Below, piece by piece: positions 29,687 through 39,109 of a stretch of 47,894 bases of DNA. Below the pieces are notes generated by a model. The model was given only the letters and a program-made list of their open reading frames with translations. It ran no database searches and was not told where the DNA came from. The stretch is from positions 1 through 47,894 of the forward strand of contig JANWIC010000004.1 in NCBI GenBank assembly GCA_025450075.1, given 5' to 3'. Every line of letters starts with the position of its first letter. Position 1 is the stretch's first letter. A program made the position numbers and the translations under genes. Source of the stretch: Patescibacteria group bacterium (GTDB lineage Bacteria; Patescibacteriota; Dojkabacteria; JAKAPS01).

Positions 29687-29800
29687 ATCCTGATTATACT
29701 GGAAAGAAGGCATTTTATGTACTATTCCCCGATTCTATATATTCTAAAGCATTTTCATCCAAATCATTTCGCTGTATAATTATAATATTACATATATTGC

Positions 29801-32197
29801 ATGCAAATACGATCCTATACCCTTCATTTCATCCTTGATCCACAAAAGGGCTCATTTAGAGGCGATACTCTTATTCAAATTGATGGTATGGATGATGGAT
29901 GTGTACTGGATGCTGTTGGACTAAAGATCGAAAATGTAGAAGTAGACGATAAAATTGCTCAATTTCGCTATGATGAATCAAAGGGAAAACTTTCAATTAA
30001 CACATCCGGTTCCAGGATACACATTCTATATGAAGGCAGTATTGACTCGGGAATGGTGGGGATGTATGCAGCAGGATATAAAGAAGTGAAAATGCTTTCG
30101 ACTCAACTAGAAGCAGTTGGTGCTCGACGTTTGTTTCCATGTATTGATAATCCTGAACATAAGGCAACATTTAATGTATCTGTAAGCGTTCCTAAACGGT
30201 ATGATGTCATATCAAATACTGATCCGATCAGAATAGAAGAACAATTAACTTCAAAAATTGTTGTCTTTGATGAAACGCCAATAATGTCTACCTATCTATT
30301 ATATATAGGTGTTGCAGAATTTCAGGATATTGAAGATCATGCAGGAAAAACAATTGTTCGGGTAAAAACCACGAAGAATGCAAATATTGAGCATGCGGAA
30401 CAAACTCTTTCATACGGAATAGAATTTTTACAATGGCTTGAATCATACTTTGGAATGCCATATGTTTTAGCAAAACTTGATCTTATTGCAGTACCACAGT
30501 TTTCATCCGGTGCTATGGAAAATTGGGGAGCAATAACTTTTCGAGAAATGTATGTCATTGCTGATAAATCATCTTCAACAATTGTTAAACGCCGGATAGC
30601 AGAAGTAACTGCACATGAGATCGTCCATCAATGGTTTGGTAATCTTGTAACCATGAAATGGTGGGATGACTTATGGCTCAATGAAAGCTTTGCAACATTT
30701 ATGGCATATAAAGCAGTTGATGCAATATATCCTGATTGGAATTATTGGGATGATTTTTTGATGCAGGAGACGGGAAGTGCATTGCAAGAAGATAGTTTGC
30801 AAGAGACTCATCCAGTTGAAGCACATGTGAAAGACCCAAATGAAATTGAACAGATATTTGATCATATTAGCTATGGAAAAGGCGGCAGTATTTTGCGGAT
30901 GATTGAGCATTATATCGGATTCAATGCCTTTCAAGATGGACTTCATTCCTATCTTACAAAATATGCATATAAGAATGCGGAAGGTGAAGATTTATGGAAA
31001 GCATTAGAAGAATCCTCAGGAAAAAATATTTCTGCAATCATGCGAACATGGGTTAAGCAGGAGGGGCATCCATTTGTGGAAGCAAAACTCATCAATGGTC
31101 AATTGTTTTTGCAACAAAAGCGATTCTCACTAGCCGGACAAGCGTCAGATATTTTATGGCCGATTCCTTTGGTATATTGTCTTGATGGAAAAGAATATCG
31201 GCAGCTTTTTGATCAAAAACAATTGACCATAGAAGTGAAAAACTCAAAAAGAATTGAAATAAACAGCGATAGAAGTGGCTTTTATGAGGTTCTGTATGAT
31301 GAACAACTACTAGTAACCTTACTGGAAAATATACAAGAGTTAAATAGCTATGCTGTCTGGGGGTTACTTTTTGATTATTCGCTTTTTCTTGAAGCCGGTA
31401 TGATATGCCTTGATACCTATCTTGATATTATTCAAGCAGCAAAATCCTGCAGTGATGCAATGATTGTACGCTTTATTGCATCCTCTCTGAAGGGACTCTA
31501 TACAATTCTTGGTGAGAATGTGAAATTGCAAAATATAGCCCTTCCATATTTTCAATATCAGATTGAAAGGATTGGAATGAAAGCTAATGAAAATGAAGAT
31601 TCAGTACTTAGTCTCATTAGAGGAAGCATTCTTGAAGGACTTGTCCTGATGGACCCATCGTTTAGTACAACGCTATTAAAAATATATTCTGATTATGATC
31701 AGACTCCAGCAGATATTCGAACAGCAGTATCCCTTGCACTTGTTGCACAAGCGAAAGAAAATGCTTTTGAAACAATGCTTACACTTTTCCATGGTGCATC
31801 AATTGATGAAGACAAAATTCGAATTATCAGATCAGTTTTTTCATCTAACTTTCCTACTGTGCAAAAAAAAGGTTTGGATTTTGTCCTTGGTGGTGAGGTA
31901 AAAAAGCAAGATATCCCTTTGTTATTGATACGAGCATCAGCTTTTAAATCATCTCATAAAATGCTGAGAGAATGGATGCAATCGTCTTTTGTATCTTTTG
32001 CAAAAAACTATGATGCTGGCGCAACTCGATGGCCAGCTGAAATGATAGAAGCAATGACCCCATACATTGGTATGGAAGAAAGTGATAAAATTTTTTCCAT
32101 TTACTCTGAACCTTTTTTTGCAGATATGAAATATGCTATTGAAAAAGGAAAAGAAATGCTTGATATTAATCTAAAGCTTCTACATGCTGCTGAATAA
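29801..32197 (+). CDS. M1 family aminopeptidase
   Basis: 798 aa; SGAMENWGAITFRE and HEIVHQWFGNLVTMKWWDDLWLNESFA (HEXXH-x18-E). Confidence 0.96.
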   Translation: MQIRSYTLHFILDPQKGSFRGDTLIQIDGMDDGCVLDAVGLKIENVEVDDKIAQFRYDESKGKLSINTSGSRIHILYEGSIDSGMVGMYAAGYKEVKMLSTQLEAVGARRLFPCIDNPEHKATFNVSVSVPKRYDVISNTDPIRIEEQLTSKIVVFDETPIMSTYLLYIGVAEFQDIEDHAGKTIVRVKTTKNANIEHAEQTLSYGIEFLQWLESYFGMPYVLAKLDLIAVPQFSSGAMENWGAITFREMYVIADKSSSTIVKRRIAEVTAHEIVHQWFGNLVTMKWWDDLWLNESFATFMAYKAVDAIYPDWNYWDDFLMQETGSALQEDSLQETHPVEAHVKDPNEIEQIFDHISYGKGGSILRMIEHYIGFNAFQDGLHSYLTKYAYKNAEGEDLWKALEESSGKNISAIMRTWVKQEGHPFVEAKLINGQLFLQQKRFSLAGQASDILWPIPLVYCLDGKEYRQLFDQKQLTIEVKNSKRIEINSDRSGFYEVLYDEQLLVTLLENIQELNSYAVWGLLFDYSLFLEAGMICLDTYLDIIQAAKSCSDAMIVRFIASSLKGLYTILGENVKLQNIALPYFQYQIERIGMKANENEDSVLSLIRGSILEGLVLMDPSFSTTLLKIYSDYDQTPADIRTAVSLALVAQAKENAFETMLTLFHGASIDEDKIRIIRSVFSSNFPTVQKKGLDFVLGGEVKKQDIPLLLIRASAFKSSHKMLREWMQSSFVSFAKNYDAGATRWPAEMIEAMTPYIGMEESDKIFSIYSEPFFADMKYAIEKGKEMLDINLKLLHAAE

Positions 32198-33026
32198 TCT
32201 TTCTTCTGTTTTTTGCAATGATAATTGCCTGAATTAGAGTAACGAATCCTAAAATGAGGAAAGCAAGAACAGAGATAGGAAAAAGCTGATTGAGGAATGA
32301 AGATAATGGCAGATGCCGTTGGGGAAGCGCAATATCAGGAATAGTTAAGATGAAGTTATATGAAAAATGAAACAGATATCCATACCAAAATCCCAAATGC
32401 ATCCTGATATATGCCAGGAAAGCTCCTACTATTGTTTGCGGCAAGACGAGAACAGGTAAAAGTATCGCTGGAAATCCCTGGAAACTAGTAAAATTGGTGA
32501 AGTGCAGCAGTCCAAACAATAATACTAATCCATAAAGTATCCATCTGAAATGCTTTACAAAAAAAGTATGTACTGCATCGTTTCGTAGAAAAACAAACAT
32601 GGAAACAAAATAGGTACATATGATTGCCAATACCAATTGTATCTGCGGAATATCTGCGATAAATTTTGGGAAAAGCAAAATCATAAAAGGAATAACATAA
32701 CTAAAATACAAAAATTCCCATAGAATTGCTGTCCATTTATTAAAGCGAAGAGGTAGTCTAAATAAGATTTCTTCAAAAAGTGGGACAAAAAATAGAATAA
32801 AAAAAAGGTCATTAGTTGGAACATAATTTTGTAATGAGTTTTTTACACCTGATCCGAACATGACATTTATTGGCAAATATATAAAGAAAATTACAATATA
32901 TACCAGTGAAATTAATAATAGAACTGAAAAAAGCTTCTTTCTAATTGATTCCTTTTCATTTTTTTGCGAATAAATTGGATGACGGAAATAGTCAAATACG
33001 TTGAGTAATATACTTTGATTATGCAT
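32166..33026 (-). CDS. CPBP family intramembrane metalloprotease
   Basis: 286 aa; VPLFEEILFRLPLRF (EExxxR), GLLHFTNFTSF and HFSYNFI motifs; multi-TM. Confidence 0.8.
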   Translation of the reverse strand: MHNQSILLNVFDYFRHPIYSQKNEKESIRKKLFSVLLLISLVYIVIFFIYLPINVMFGSGVKNSLQNYVPTNDLFFILFFVPLFEEILFRLPLRFNKWTAILWEFLYFSYVIPFMILLFPKFIADIPQIQLVLAIICTYFVSMFVFLRNDAVHTFFVKHFRWILYGLVLLFGLLHFTNFTSFQGFPAILLPVLVLPQTIVGAFLAYIRMHLGFWYGYLFHFSYNFILTIPDIALPQRHLPLSSFLNQLFPISVLAFLILGFVTLIQAIIIAKNRRKIIQQHVEALD

Positions 33027-33060
33027 GCAGGTGTGTCAATTTTCCCCATTATAACAAAAT

Positions 33061-33076
33061 TTATCTATATAGATAA
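33061..33076. repeat. perfect palindrome TTATCTATATAGATAA in the CPBP/surface-protein divergent intergenic region
   Basis: 16-bp perfect palindrome between 33026(-) and 33148(+). Confidence 0.75.
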
Positions 33077-33147
33077 GTGAGAAACTTTATATATTTCTGT
33101 TAGCAAAATAATATATTTTCTTTCCTGCTAAGACTAAAATATATACT

Positions 33148-34218
33148 ATGCACATACCAGATGCACAAAATCCAGAACTATTAAGAACTGATGAATATGC
33201 GACTCCTAATTTTTCATTAAATCGTCAGTTAGTATTGGCGCGATTACGAAGATTAAATCCTTTTAACCGAATTCGTCAGCTTCCTCCACCAGGAAGAAAA
33301 ACAGGATGTGCATTAGGTGCGGTGGCCATAGGTTTAGTAACTCTTCTATGTGCGGAAACATCATGTAACAGCATCCAACATCTATTATCAAGAAATGATG
33401 AGGATACCCCTACTCCAACACTTGTTTCATTACCCCCATCAAATCCAAGTTATACAATACCTACAGATACTCCTGAAGTTCCAACTGAAGTTCCTTCTCC
33501 TACTCCTACAGAAACACCATTACCAACAACGGTGACTTTAACCCCTACTGAAGTTGAAATACCTTCACCCTCTCCGACAGAAGGTGAACCTACACCAGTA
33601 AGCACACCTACACAAGTTCCCTCGGCAGTCTTTACCTATACTGGCACATATTGTACAGATACTACAAACTTTGAAATACCTCCTGCAGCATTAGAAACAA
33701 CCTTTTATACCTGCGATTCAAATGGAAGCTTGGAAGTATCAAATAACCTGCAATTGGAGGCATCTCCAACAGGAACTGTTGTATTCCTAAATCCTGATGC
33801 TGGAGATTTTAATGGCCAAACTTCAACAATTACAGCAACCGCTACGACATCATTTAGTGAGGCAGTAGATCTAGAGCAAAGCGTTGCAACATATGCCGGT
33901 GTCTCTTTATTAGATTCACAAGATGGCAGTTCACAATATGGATTAGTAGTGGATATGAACGGCGTATGGCAATTATTACATATGCAAAATGGCAAAAATA
34001 CACTCCTTGCTACAGGTATGGTTGGTATTAATCAACAAAGTATTGATCTAACTCTTTCATATCATCAAGGAGTCCTTACAGGTAGTATTGATCAAGCAAC
34101 TGTCGTTATTGGACAGGGTGCAAATAATATATATGCATATGCAGGCATGATAGTGAACCAAAATGACGGTTCTACTGGTACTGCATTATTTACCAACTTC
34201 AGGTATCAGCAAGGATAG
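33148..34218 (+). CDS. membrane-anchored surface protein with Thr/Pro-rich stalk and LamG/concanavalin-like domain
   Basis: 356 aa; single TM near N-terminus; TPTPTETPLPTTVTLTPTEVEIPSPSPTEG; C-terminal domain paralogous to the next gene. Confidence 0.65.
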   Translation: MHIPDAQNPELLRTDEYATPNFSLNRQLVLARLRRLNPFNRIRQLPPPGRKTGCALGAVAIGLVTLLCAETSCNSIQHLLSRNDEDTPTPTLVSLPPSNPSYTIPTDTPEVPTEVPSPTPTETPLPTTVTLTPTEVEIPSPSPTEGEPTPVSTPTQVPSAVFTYTGTYCTDTTNFEIPPAALETTFYTCDSNGSLEVSNNLQLEASPTGTVVFLNPDAGDFNGQTSTITATATTSFSEAVDLEQSVATYAGVSLLDSQDGSSQYGLVVDMNGVWQLLHMQNGKNTLLATGMVGINQQSIDLTLSYHQGVLTGSIDQATVVIGQGANNIYAYAGMIVNQNDGSTGTALFTNFRYQQG

Positions 34219-34237
34219 CAGCCTATAGACAATCATA

Positions 34238-34266
34238 TTTACATAGCACATAAAGATTGCTATAAT
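34238..34266 (+). promoter_or_regulatory. promoter TTTACA-17-TATAAT between the tandem surface-protein paralogs
   Basis: TTTACA tagcacataaagattgc TATAAT, 22 nt before the ATG at 34289. Confidence 0.6.
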
Positions 34267-34288
34267 CCAATGGCATTATTAAACCTAA

Positions 34289-35338
34289 ATGAGTGATACT
34301 CTACCAGAGGACTGGGCAGATGGAATGGATAATTATGGTCGCGATCCTTTTAATACTTCATCTGGATGGGAAAATGATATGCCAACAGGTGAAAGAGATA
34401 CTCCGGTCGGGGATGGGGTAAGAGCTGCAGTTATGTCAAGAGTTAAAGATAGAATTAGAAGAAATGAAGAAACTGCAAGAATATTAGCCCTTGCTATAGC
34501 TGTATGTATAACAACTGGTACCACTTCTTTTTTATTAGTGAGTCAAGTAAGAGGATCAGGTCCTACTAGAAGTTCAAAAAGTGCGTCTAATATAGGAGTA
34601 GCTATAGCTCCAACTGAGCAACCTACCCCTACTTCAAGTATAGTATTCCAAACGCCAGTTGCAACTGAGACGGTAACTGTAACTCCTGTTCCAGAAGCTA
34701 CCCCAACAGTAATACCTTCCCCAACTGCTACAAGTGTTCCAACAGTATACAAAATAAATGCTGGCGATTATTGTACCAATGTAAACGGGTGGCAAATTGC
34801 TAACACATGGAATATGACAACTGAATATGTTTGTGATGGAAATAATGCTGTTGAGCAAGATAATACTCAAATTCAAGCTCATGCTCCTATTGCATTGCTA
34901 GTCTTTAATAATCCTGATTCAGGACAATTCAATGGAAGAACTACAACAATAACAGCAAATGTTACTGGAACATATAAAAATGCGGTTGAATATCAACAGA
35001 CTGTTAATTCATATAGCGGAATTGCACTACTTGATTCTCCAGATGGTAGTTCCTTCTATTCCATGAGTGTAAATATGCAGGGTCACTGGATGCTGTTACA
35101 TATTCAAAATGGGGAAGTTAACGTGATTAGTCAAGGAGACACTACCATCAATCAACAAGGTTTTGATCTTGGAATCACCTACCAAAACGGACAAATACAA
35201 GGAAGTATAAATGGAAAAACGCTTGTACAGCAGGCTGCTTCAGGAATTTATGCTCTACCAGGAACGGTTCTTTACCAAACAGATGGAATACCTGGTGCAG
35301 CAGAATTCGGTAACCTTATATACCAACAACAAGGTTAG
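34289..35338 (+). CDS. membrane-anchored surface protein, tandem paralog of the preceding gene
   Basis: 349 aa; shared blocks VFNNPDSGQFNGRTTTITA, SYSGIALLDSPDGSSFYSMSVNMQGHWMLLHIQNG, INQQGFDLGITYQNGQIQGSI. Confidence 0.65.
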   Translation: MSDTLPEDWADGMDNYGRDPFNTSSGWENDMPTGERDTPVGDGVRAAVMSRVKDRIRRNEETARILALAIAVCITTGTTSFLLVSQVRGSGPTRSSKSASNIGVAIAPTEQPTPTSSIVFQTPVATETVTVTPVPEATPTVIPSPTATSVPTVYKINAGDYCTNVNGWQIANTWNMTTEYVCDGNNAVEQDNTQIQAHAPIALLVFNNPDSGQFNGRTTTITANVTGTYKNAVEYQQTVNSYSGIALLDSPDGSSFYSMSVNMQGHWMLLHIQNGEVNVISQGDTTINQQGFDLGITYQNGQIQGSINGKTLVQQAASGIYALPGTVLYQTDGIPGAAEFGNLIYQQQG

Positions 35339-35723
35339 TTCTTTGTGATAATCCAAATATCTTTCTCACATCAACTCCTTCTTTCGGCTGTGTCCCATAT
35401 TTGTTATCATGATCTTCTCCAGGATATAACAGAAGAAAGATGAGGAGGATAAAGAATACGAGTGTATATGGAATTAGGATGATAAGGCTAATCCATCCAT
35501 TTAAGTTAATATCCTGCAGCCTTCTCCATAAAAGAGAGATATTAAACAAAAGAAGGATAATGTATACAATAGTTCCTAAAACATTTGGATGAATGAATAA
35601 AGGATTAAAGATCGAATTTACAATGCTTAACAAAACAAATCCTAACGAAAGTTCTAGTCTATTTAATCTATGGGCAAAGTATCTTTGGTAAAGGTCTTTA
35701 GGAAGATGTGTGATGTCATTCAT
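35316..35723 (-). CDS. DUF805 family membrane protein
   Basis: LWRRLQDINLNGWISLIILIP and NKYGTQP; ORF track start 35732 is a GTG codon, ATG at 35723 is preferred from promoter position. Confidence 0.75.
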   Translation of the reverse strand: MNDITHLPKDLYQRYFAHRLNRLELSLGFVLLSIVNSIFNPLFIHPNVLGTIVYIILLLFNISLLWRRLQDINLNGWISLIILIPYTLVFFILLIFLLLYPGEDHDNKYGTQPKEGVDVRKIFGLSQRTNLVVGI

Positions 35724-35730
35724 ATCACAC

Positions 35731-35759
35731 ACTATACCAAATTCATGAATGAATGTACA
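35731..35759 (-). promoter_or_regulatory. promoter TGTACA-17-TATAGT, 7 nt before ATG at 35723
   Basis: Reverse strand: TGTACA TTCATTCATGAATTTGG TATAGT GTGTGAT ATG. Confidence 0.55.
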
Positions 35760-35777
35760 TAAACTTGAGGTTTTTAT

Positions 35778-36275
35778 CTATTCCCATTTATCATCCGAAT
35801 CGTTATCCTTATCGAAGTGGTGTTTTCGGTTTCCGGATATGGTAAATGTTGCAGAGGTGTGATTTACTGAGGATGTAAAGATCACTTCATACTTCCCCCC
35901 ACTCACTTGCTTTCCGTTATTATCTTTCTGGTTCCAGGTAACAATATATAGACTAGGCATTTGCTGGACTGATGATCCAGAATATATACCTTGATAAATA
36001 ACTTTTCCTGAATTGAGCTTCACAATCTCCCAAGGTAATGATTGTCCTGGCTGGAGAAACAAAGGGTTCCGGGTGTTATTTATGAGACAAAATATAACAG
36101 TTTTACCTTTTTTGAATTTCGCTTTTTCCAATTGCACGAAATATCCCATTTTGGAAGGAGGTTGACAAAAAGAAGAGGAACCTACAGTTTGAGCAAAGCT
36201 TGCGCTGCTTCCTAGGGGCAAAAGAAATAATAACGAGGAGATAAAAACAATAACACTAGATAGTATCTTTTTCAT
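35778..36275 (-). CDS. secreted BsuPI-like (FlgD/Ig-like) domain protein
   Basis: 165 aa; signal peptide MKKILSSVIVFISSLLFLLPLGSSASFA; WNQKDNNGKQVSGGKYEVIFTS. Confidence 0.65.
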   Translation of the reverse strand: MKKILSSVIVFISSLLFLLPLGSSASFAQTVGSSSFCQPPSKMGYFVQLEKAKFKKGKTVIFCLINNTRNPLFLQPGQSLPWEIVKLNSGKVIYQGIYSGSSVQQMPSLYIVTWNQKDNNGKQVSGGKYEVIFTSSVNHTSATFTISGNRKHHFDKDNDSDDKWE

Positions 36276-36347
36276 ACAGAATATTATGATATGTACAGCC
36301 TACAATACACCAATAGGGATATATTCTCAGTTTAAAATATTACAGGC

Positions 36348-36378
36348 TTGACATTGACCTAACGTTATTGTCTATACT
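36348..36378 (+). promoter_or_regulatory. MerR-type promoter TTGACA-19-TATACT with central TAACGTTA dyad, 6 nt before ATG at 36385
   Basis: TTGACA TTGACCTAACGTTATTGTC TATACT CTTCCT ATG; the 19-bp spacer is characteristic of MerR-activated promoters. Confidence 0.75.
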
Positions 36379-36384
36379 CTTCCT

Positions 36385-37143
36385 ATGAAAAAGAAATATA
36401 CAGTGCAACAAGTAGCTTCCATTGCCCATATAACACCAAGAACTTTACGATATTATGACAGTTTTGGACTTTTAGTCCCCTCTACAATTGGAGAGAATGG
36501 TTATCGGTATTATACCTTTGAAGATCTTTTACATTTGCAACACATTTTATTTTTTAAAGAATTGAGGTTTCCATTAAGAAAGATTAAGGAGATTATGCAA
36601 AATCCAGATTTTGATATCTTACAGGTTCTGCAATCACACAAGCAAATACTTGAACATGACAAAGAACGAATTGAAAAAATAATTGCAGCAATGCAAGAAG
36701 CAATACAAATGAAAGGAGGTGAAAGTAGTATGTCAACAGATGATATGTTTGCAGGATTTAACAAAAAAGAGCTTGAAGAATACAAAATAGAATCAGAAAA
36801 AAGATGGGGACACACTGATTCATACAAGCAGTCTCAAGAAAGAGTGAAAAACTTTTCAAAAGAAGATTGGGAAAAGATGAATACGGAAAGGGATGAAATC
36901 CTTACAAGCCTTTGTAAAGAAATGCATGCAGGGTATGATGATCCCGAGGTACAGAAGTTAATAGATGCATATTTTCAATATATGCAGCATTTCTATGATT
37001 GCAATTATGAAATATTCAAAGGATTAGGTGAAATGTATGTACAGGATGAGCGGTTTGCAAAAAATTTCAGAATATATGATGAGCACTTACCTGAATTTCT
37101 ACGAAATGCCATTACTTACTATTGTAATTCTCGTCAGAAATAG
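36385..37143 (+). CDS. MerR family regulator with TipAS-like ligand-binding domain
   Basis: 252 aa; YTVQQVASIAHITPRTLRYYDSFGLLVPS..GYRYYTFEDLLHLQHILFFKELRFPL and C-terminal TipAS-like segment HAGYDDPEVQKLIDAYFQYMQHFYDCNYEIFKGLGEMYVQDERFAKNF. Confidence 0.92.
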   Translation: MKKKYTVQQVASIAHITPRTLRYYDSFGLLVPSTIGENGYRYYTFEDLLHLQHILFFKELRFPLRKIKEIMQNPDFDILQVLQSHKQILEHDKERIEKIIAAMQEAIQMKGGESSMSTDDMFAGFNKKELEEYKIESEKRWGHTDSYKQSQERVKNFSKEDWEKMNTERDEILTSLCKEMHAGYDDPEVQKLIDAYFQYMQHFYDCNYEIFKGLGEMYVQDERFAKNFRIYDEHLPEFLRNAITYYCNSRQK

Positions 37144-37147
37144 CGGG

Positions 37148-37171
37148 AAGTCTTGCAGCGAGGCAAGACTT
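37148..37171 (+). terminator. hairpin downstream of the merR/tipA-like gene (terminator-like)
   Basis: Perfect 9-bp inverted repeat AAGTCTTGC-agcgag-GCAAGACTT starting 5 nt after the stop codon; only a short T run follows (TTTATCC). Confidence 0.6.
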
Positions 37172-37232
37172 TATCCTACATATTTTGTTAAAATGTTGTA
37201 CATGATACAATACATATGATCACCTTACAAAT

Positions 37233-38063
37233 ATGTATATAGCGATTGATATTGGAGGAACTACAATTCGAATTGCCTCAGCAAGAGACACTTCTATTCC
37301 CCACTTTGATGAAATTCAAAAATTTGAAATTGAGAATAACTATGAGAATGATCTCTCTCACATTGTTACCGCCATACATGAATTGTCACATGCCGAAATG
37401 CTTACCGCAATCGGATGTGGTTTTCCTGGCACGTTATCCGATGATAAACTTACAATACATTTAGCACCAAATCTTCCGGATTGGAATGGTAAATCGTTTG
37501 GCAAAGATTTAGAAAATGAGTTTCATACAACCGTGAAAATTGAAAATGATGATATGGTGGCCTCATTGGGTGAGGCTGCTTTTGGAAATGGAATCGGGTT
37601 AAATTTCACATATATCACCTGGGGAACTGGGATTGGTGCTGCTTTTGTAAGCCGCGATAATGGTCACATCTATATAAAACAGGTGGAGGCAGGGCACCAT
37701 ATTATAGTATGGCAAGATGGAAGGCCTTGCGGTTGCGGACAATATGGATGTGCTGAAGCATATATAGGTGGAGGAAATATAGAAAAGCATTATGGTAAAA
37801 GTGCAGGAGAATTAAACAATGAAGAATGGCATGAGATATGCGAATATGCTTCACAAGCGATTTTAAATATTATAGTTTTTAATCCAGTTTCTCGGGTAAT
37901 TATTGGAGGAGGGGTTGGAATTCATCAGAAAGAAAATATACAATATATATCAGAAGTAGTACACAGCCGATTACAGATTCAACCGATGCCTGAAATAGTA
38001 GAAGCAAAACTTGGTGATGATGCTGGGTTGTTTGGTTCACTTGCAATCCACACTTTACATTGA
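37233..38063 (+). CDS. ROK family sugar kinase/regulator-like protein
   Basis: 276 aa; MYIAIDIGGTTIRIA, GTGIGAAFV, CGCGQYGCAEAYIGG (ROK zinc motif). Confidence 0.88.
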   Translation: MYIAIDIGGTTIRIASARDTSIPHFDEIQKFEIENNYENDLSHIVTAIHELSHAEMLTAIGCGFPGTLSDDKLTIHLAPNLPDWNGKSFGKDLENEFHTTVKIENDDMVASLGEAAFGNGIGLNFTYITWGTGIGAAFVSRDNGHIYIKQVEAGHHIIVWQDGRPCGCGQYGCAEAYIGGGNIEKHYGKSAGELNNEEWHEICEYASQAILNIIVFNPVSRVIIGGGVGIHQKENIQYISEVVHSRLQIQPMPEIVEAKLGDDAGLFGSLAIHTLH

Positions 38064-38430
38064 ATTACGATTAATTCTTCCTTCCCCATTTTTAATACAG
38101 TCTATAATCTTATCCCAAGTCTGAGTAGGAGATAATAAAATATTATCAATTTGAAATGAATATTGGATATTTGTATTTCGTATTTGCTCATTTACCTGTT
38201 CTAATTCTTCTAAAGATTTAAATCCTTGTTGATGATTTTTGATTCTTTTTTGAATTTCATCGATTTGCGGATCGAGAGTAAAATGGAATATTTCGCAATT
38301 GCATTTTACACCATCTATTATCTCTTGAAGTTGTGTATTCAAATACAAGGCATTTCCTTCAAAAATAACAAATGTAAAATTTGAATTGAAAAATGAATCA
38401 ATTAATACACATGCTGAAAATAATTAAAGT
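38055..38430 (-). pseudogene. N-terminally truncated P-loop kinase-like remnant
   Basis: Reading frame continues upstream of the ORF-track start as ..ACVLIDSFFNSNFTFVIFEGNALYLNTQLQEIIDG..; resembles the part of a small kinase downstream of Walker A; no P-loop and no good start codon. Confidence 0.4.
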
Positions 38431-38449
38431 TTGCATCATATGAAATGAG

Positions 38450-39064
38450 TTACAATATCATCAATTCCATTAAATGAAATCTCTTCAAAGTCTTAAAATT
38501 TTCTGATGGTAATCTCATCCTTCTATCTTTCACAGCTTTTCCCTGGCGTTCCATCCAATATTCTCCATTTGGAATAAAGCCTAATTTTTCCATAATATGC
38601 AATGAGGGGATATTATCAGACCAAGCGCCAAGATATGCTTCTCGTGCGTGAAGCTTCCCAAAACCAAATGAAAGTATTGCCTGAGTACTTTCAGTTGCTA
38701 ATCCATTACCTTGATGATCACTTCCAATCCAATATCCGCAACCAAATCCTCTAGCAACGGGAAATCGCTTTGCAAAAAGAGTAACCATTCCAATTGCGTT
38801 ATTATCAAAAAAAATTGTAAATGGTATATGCCAATCATTTTTATCCCAATTAGCAATACATCCTTCAATATCTTTTTGAAACTTCATCTCTAATTCTTCC
38901 TTCGACTTATCATAAAGTGCATCTTCTTGAAAATGCGGTTGGTTTTCAGGCTGAATTCCGTTTGATGCAGTAATTGCAAGCAATGATATCTCATCTATTT
39001 GAGGAATTTTCAGCAATAATCTTTTTGTTTGAATTGAAATAGAGTATAACCAATCATTTTGCAT
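38450..39064 (-). CDS. GNAT family N-acetyltransferase (RimJ/RimL-like)
   Basis: IQTKRLLLKIPQ, RGFGCGYWIGSDHQGNGLATESTQAILSFGFGKLHAREAYLGAWSDNIPSLHIMEKLGF; ATG at 39064 preferred over ORF-track 39085. Confidence 0.9.
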   Translation of the reverse strand: MQNDWLYSISIQTKRLLLKIPQIDEISLLAITASNGIQPENQPHFQEDALYDKSKEELEMKFQKDIEGCIANWDKNDWHIPFTIFFDNNAIGMVTLFAKRFPVARGFGCGYWIGSDHQGNGLATESTQAILSFGFGKLHAREAYLGAWSDNIPSLHIMEKLGFIPNGEYWMERQGKAVKDRRMRLPSENFKTLKRFHLMELMIL

Positions 39065-39109
39065 ATTTGTAGTATAACATATCAATTATATGTAAAAGAA
39101 ATGATGAGA

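Noticed and set aside
33350-33535. Alternative-frame ORF overlapping the Pro/Thr stalk of the surface protein.
   Set aside because: Artefact of the repetitive stalk-coding sequence; no independent support.
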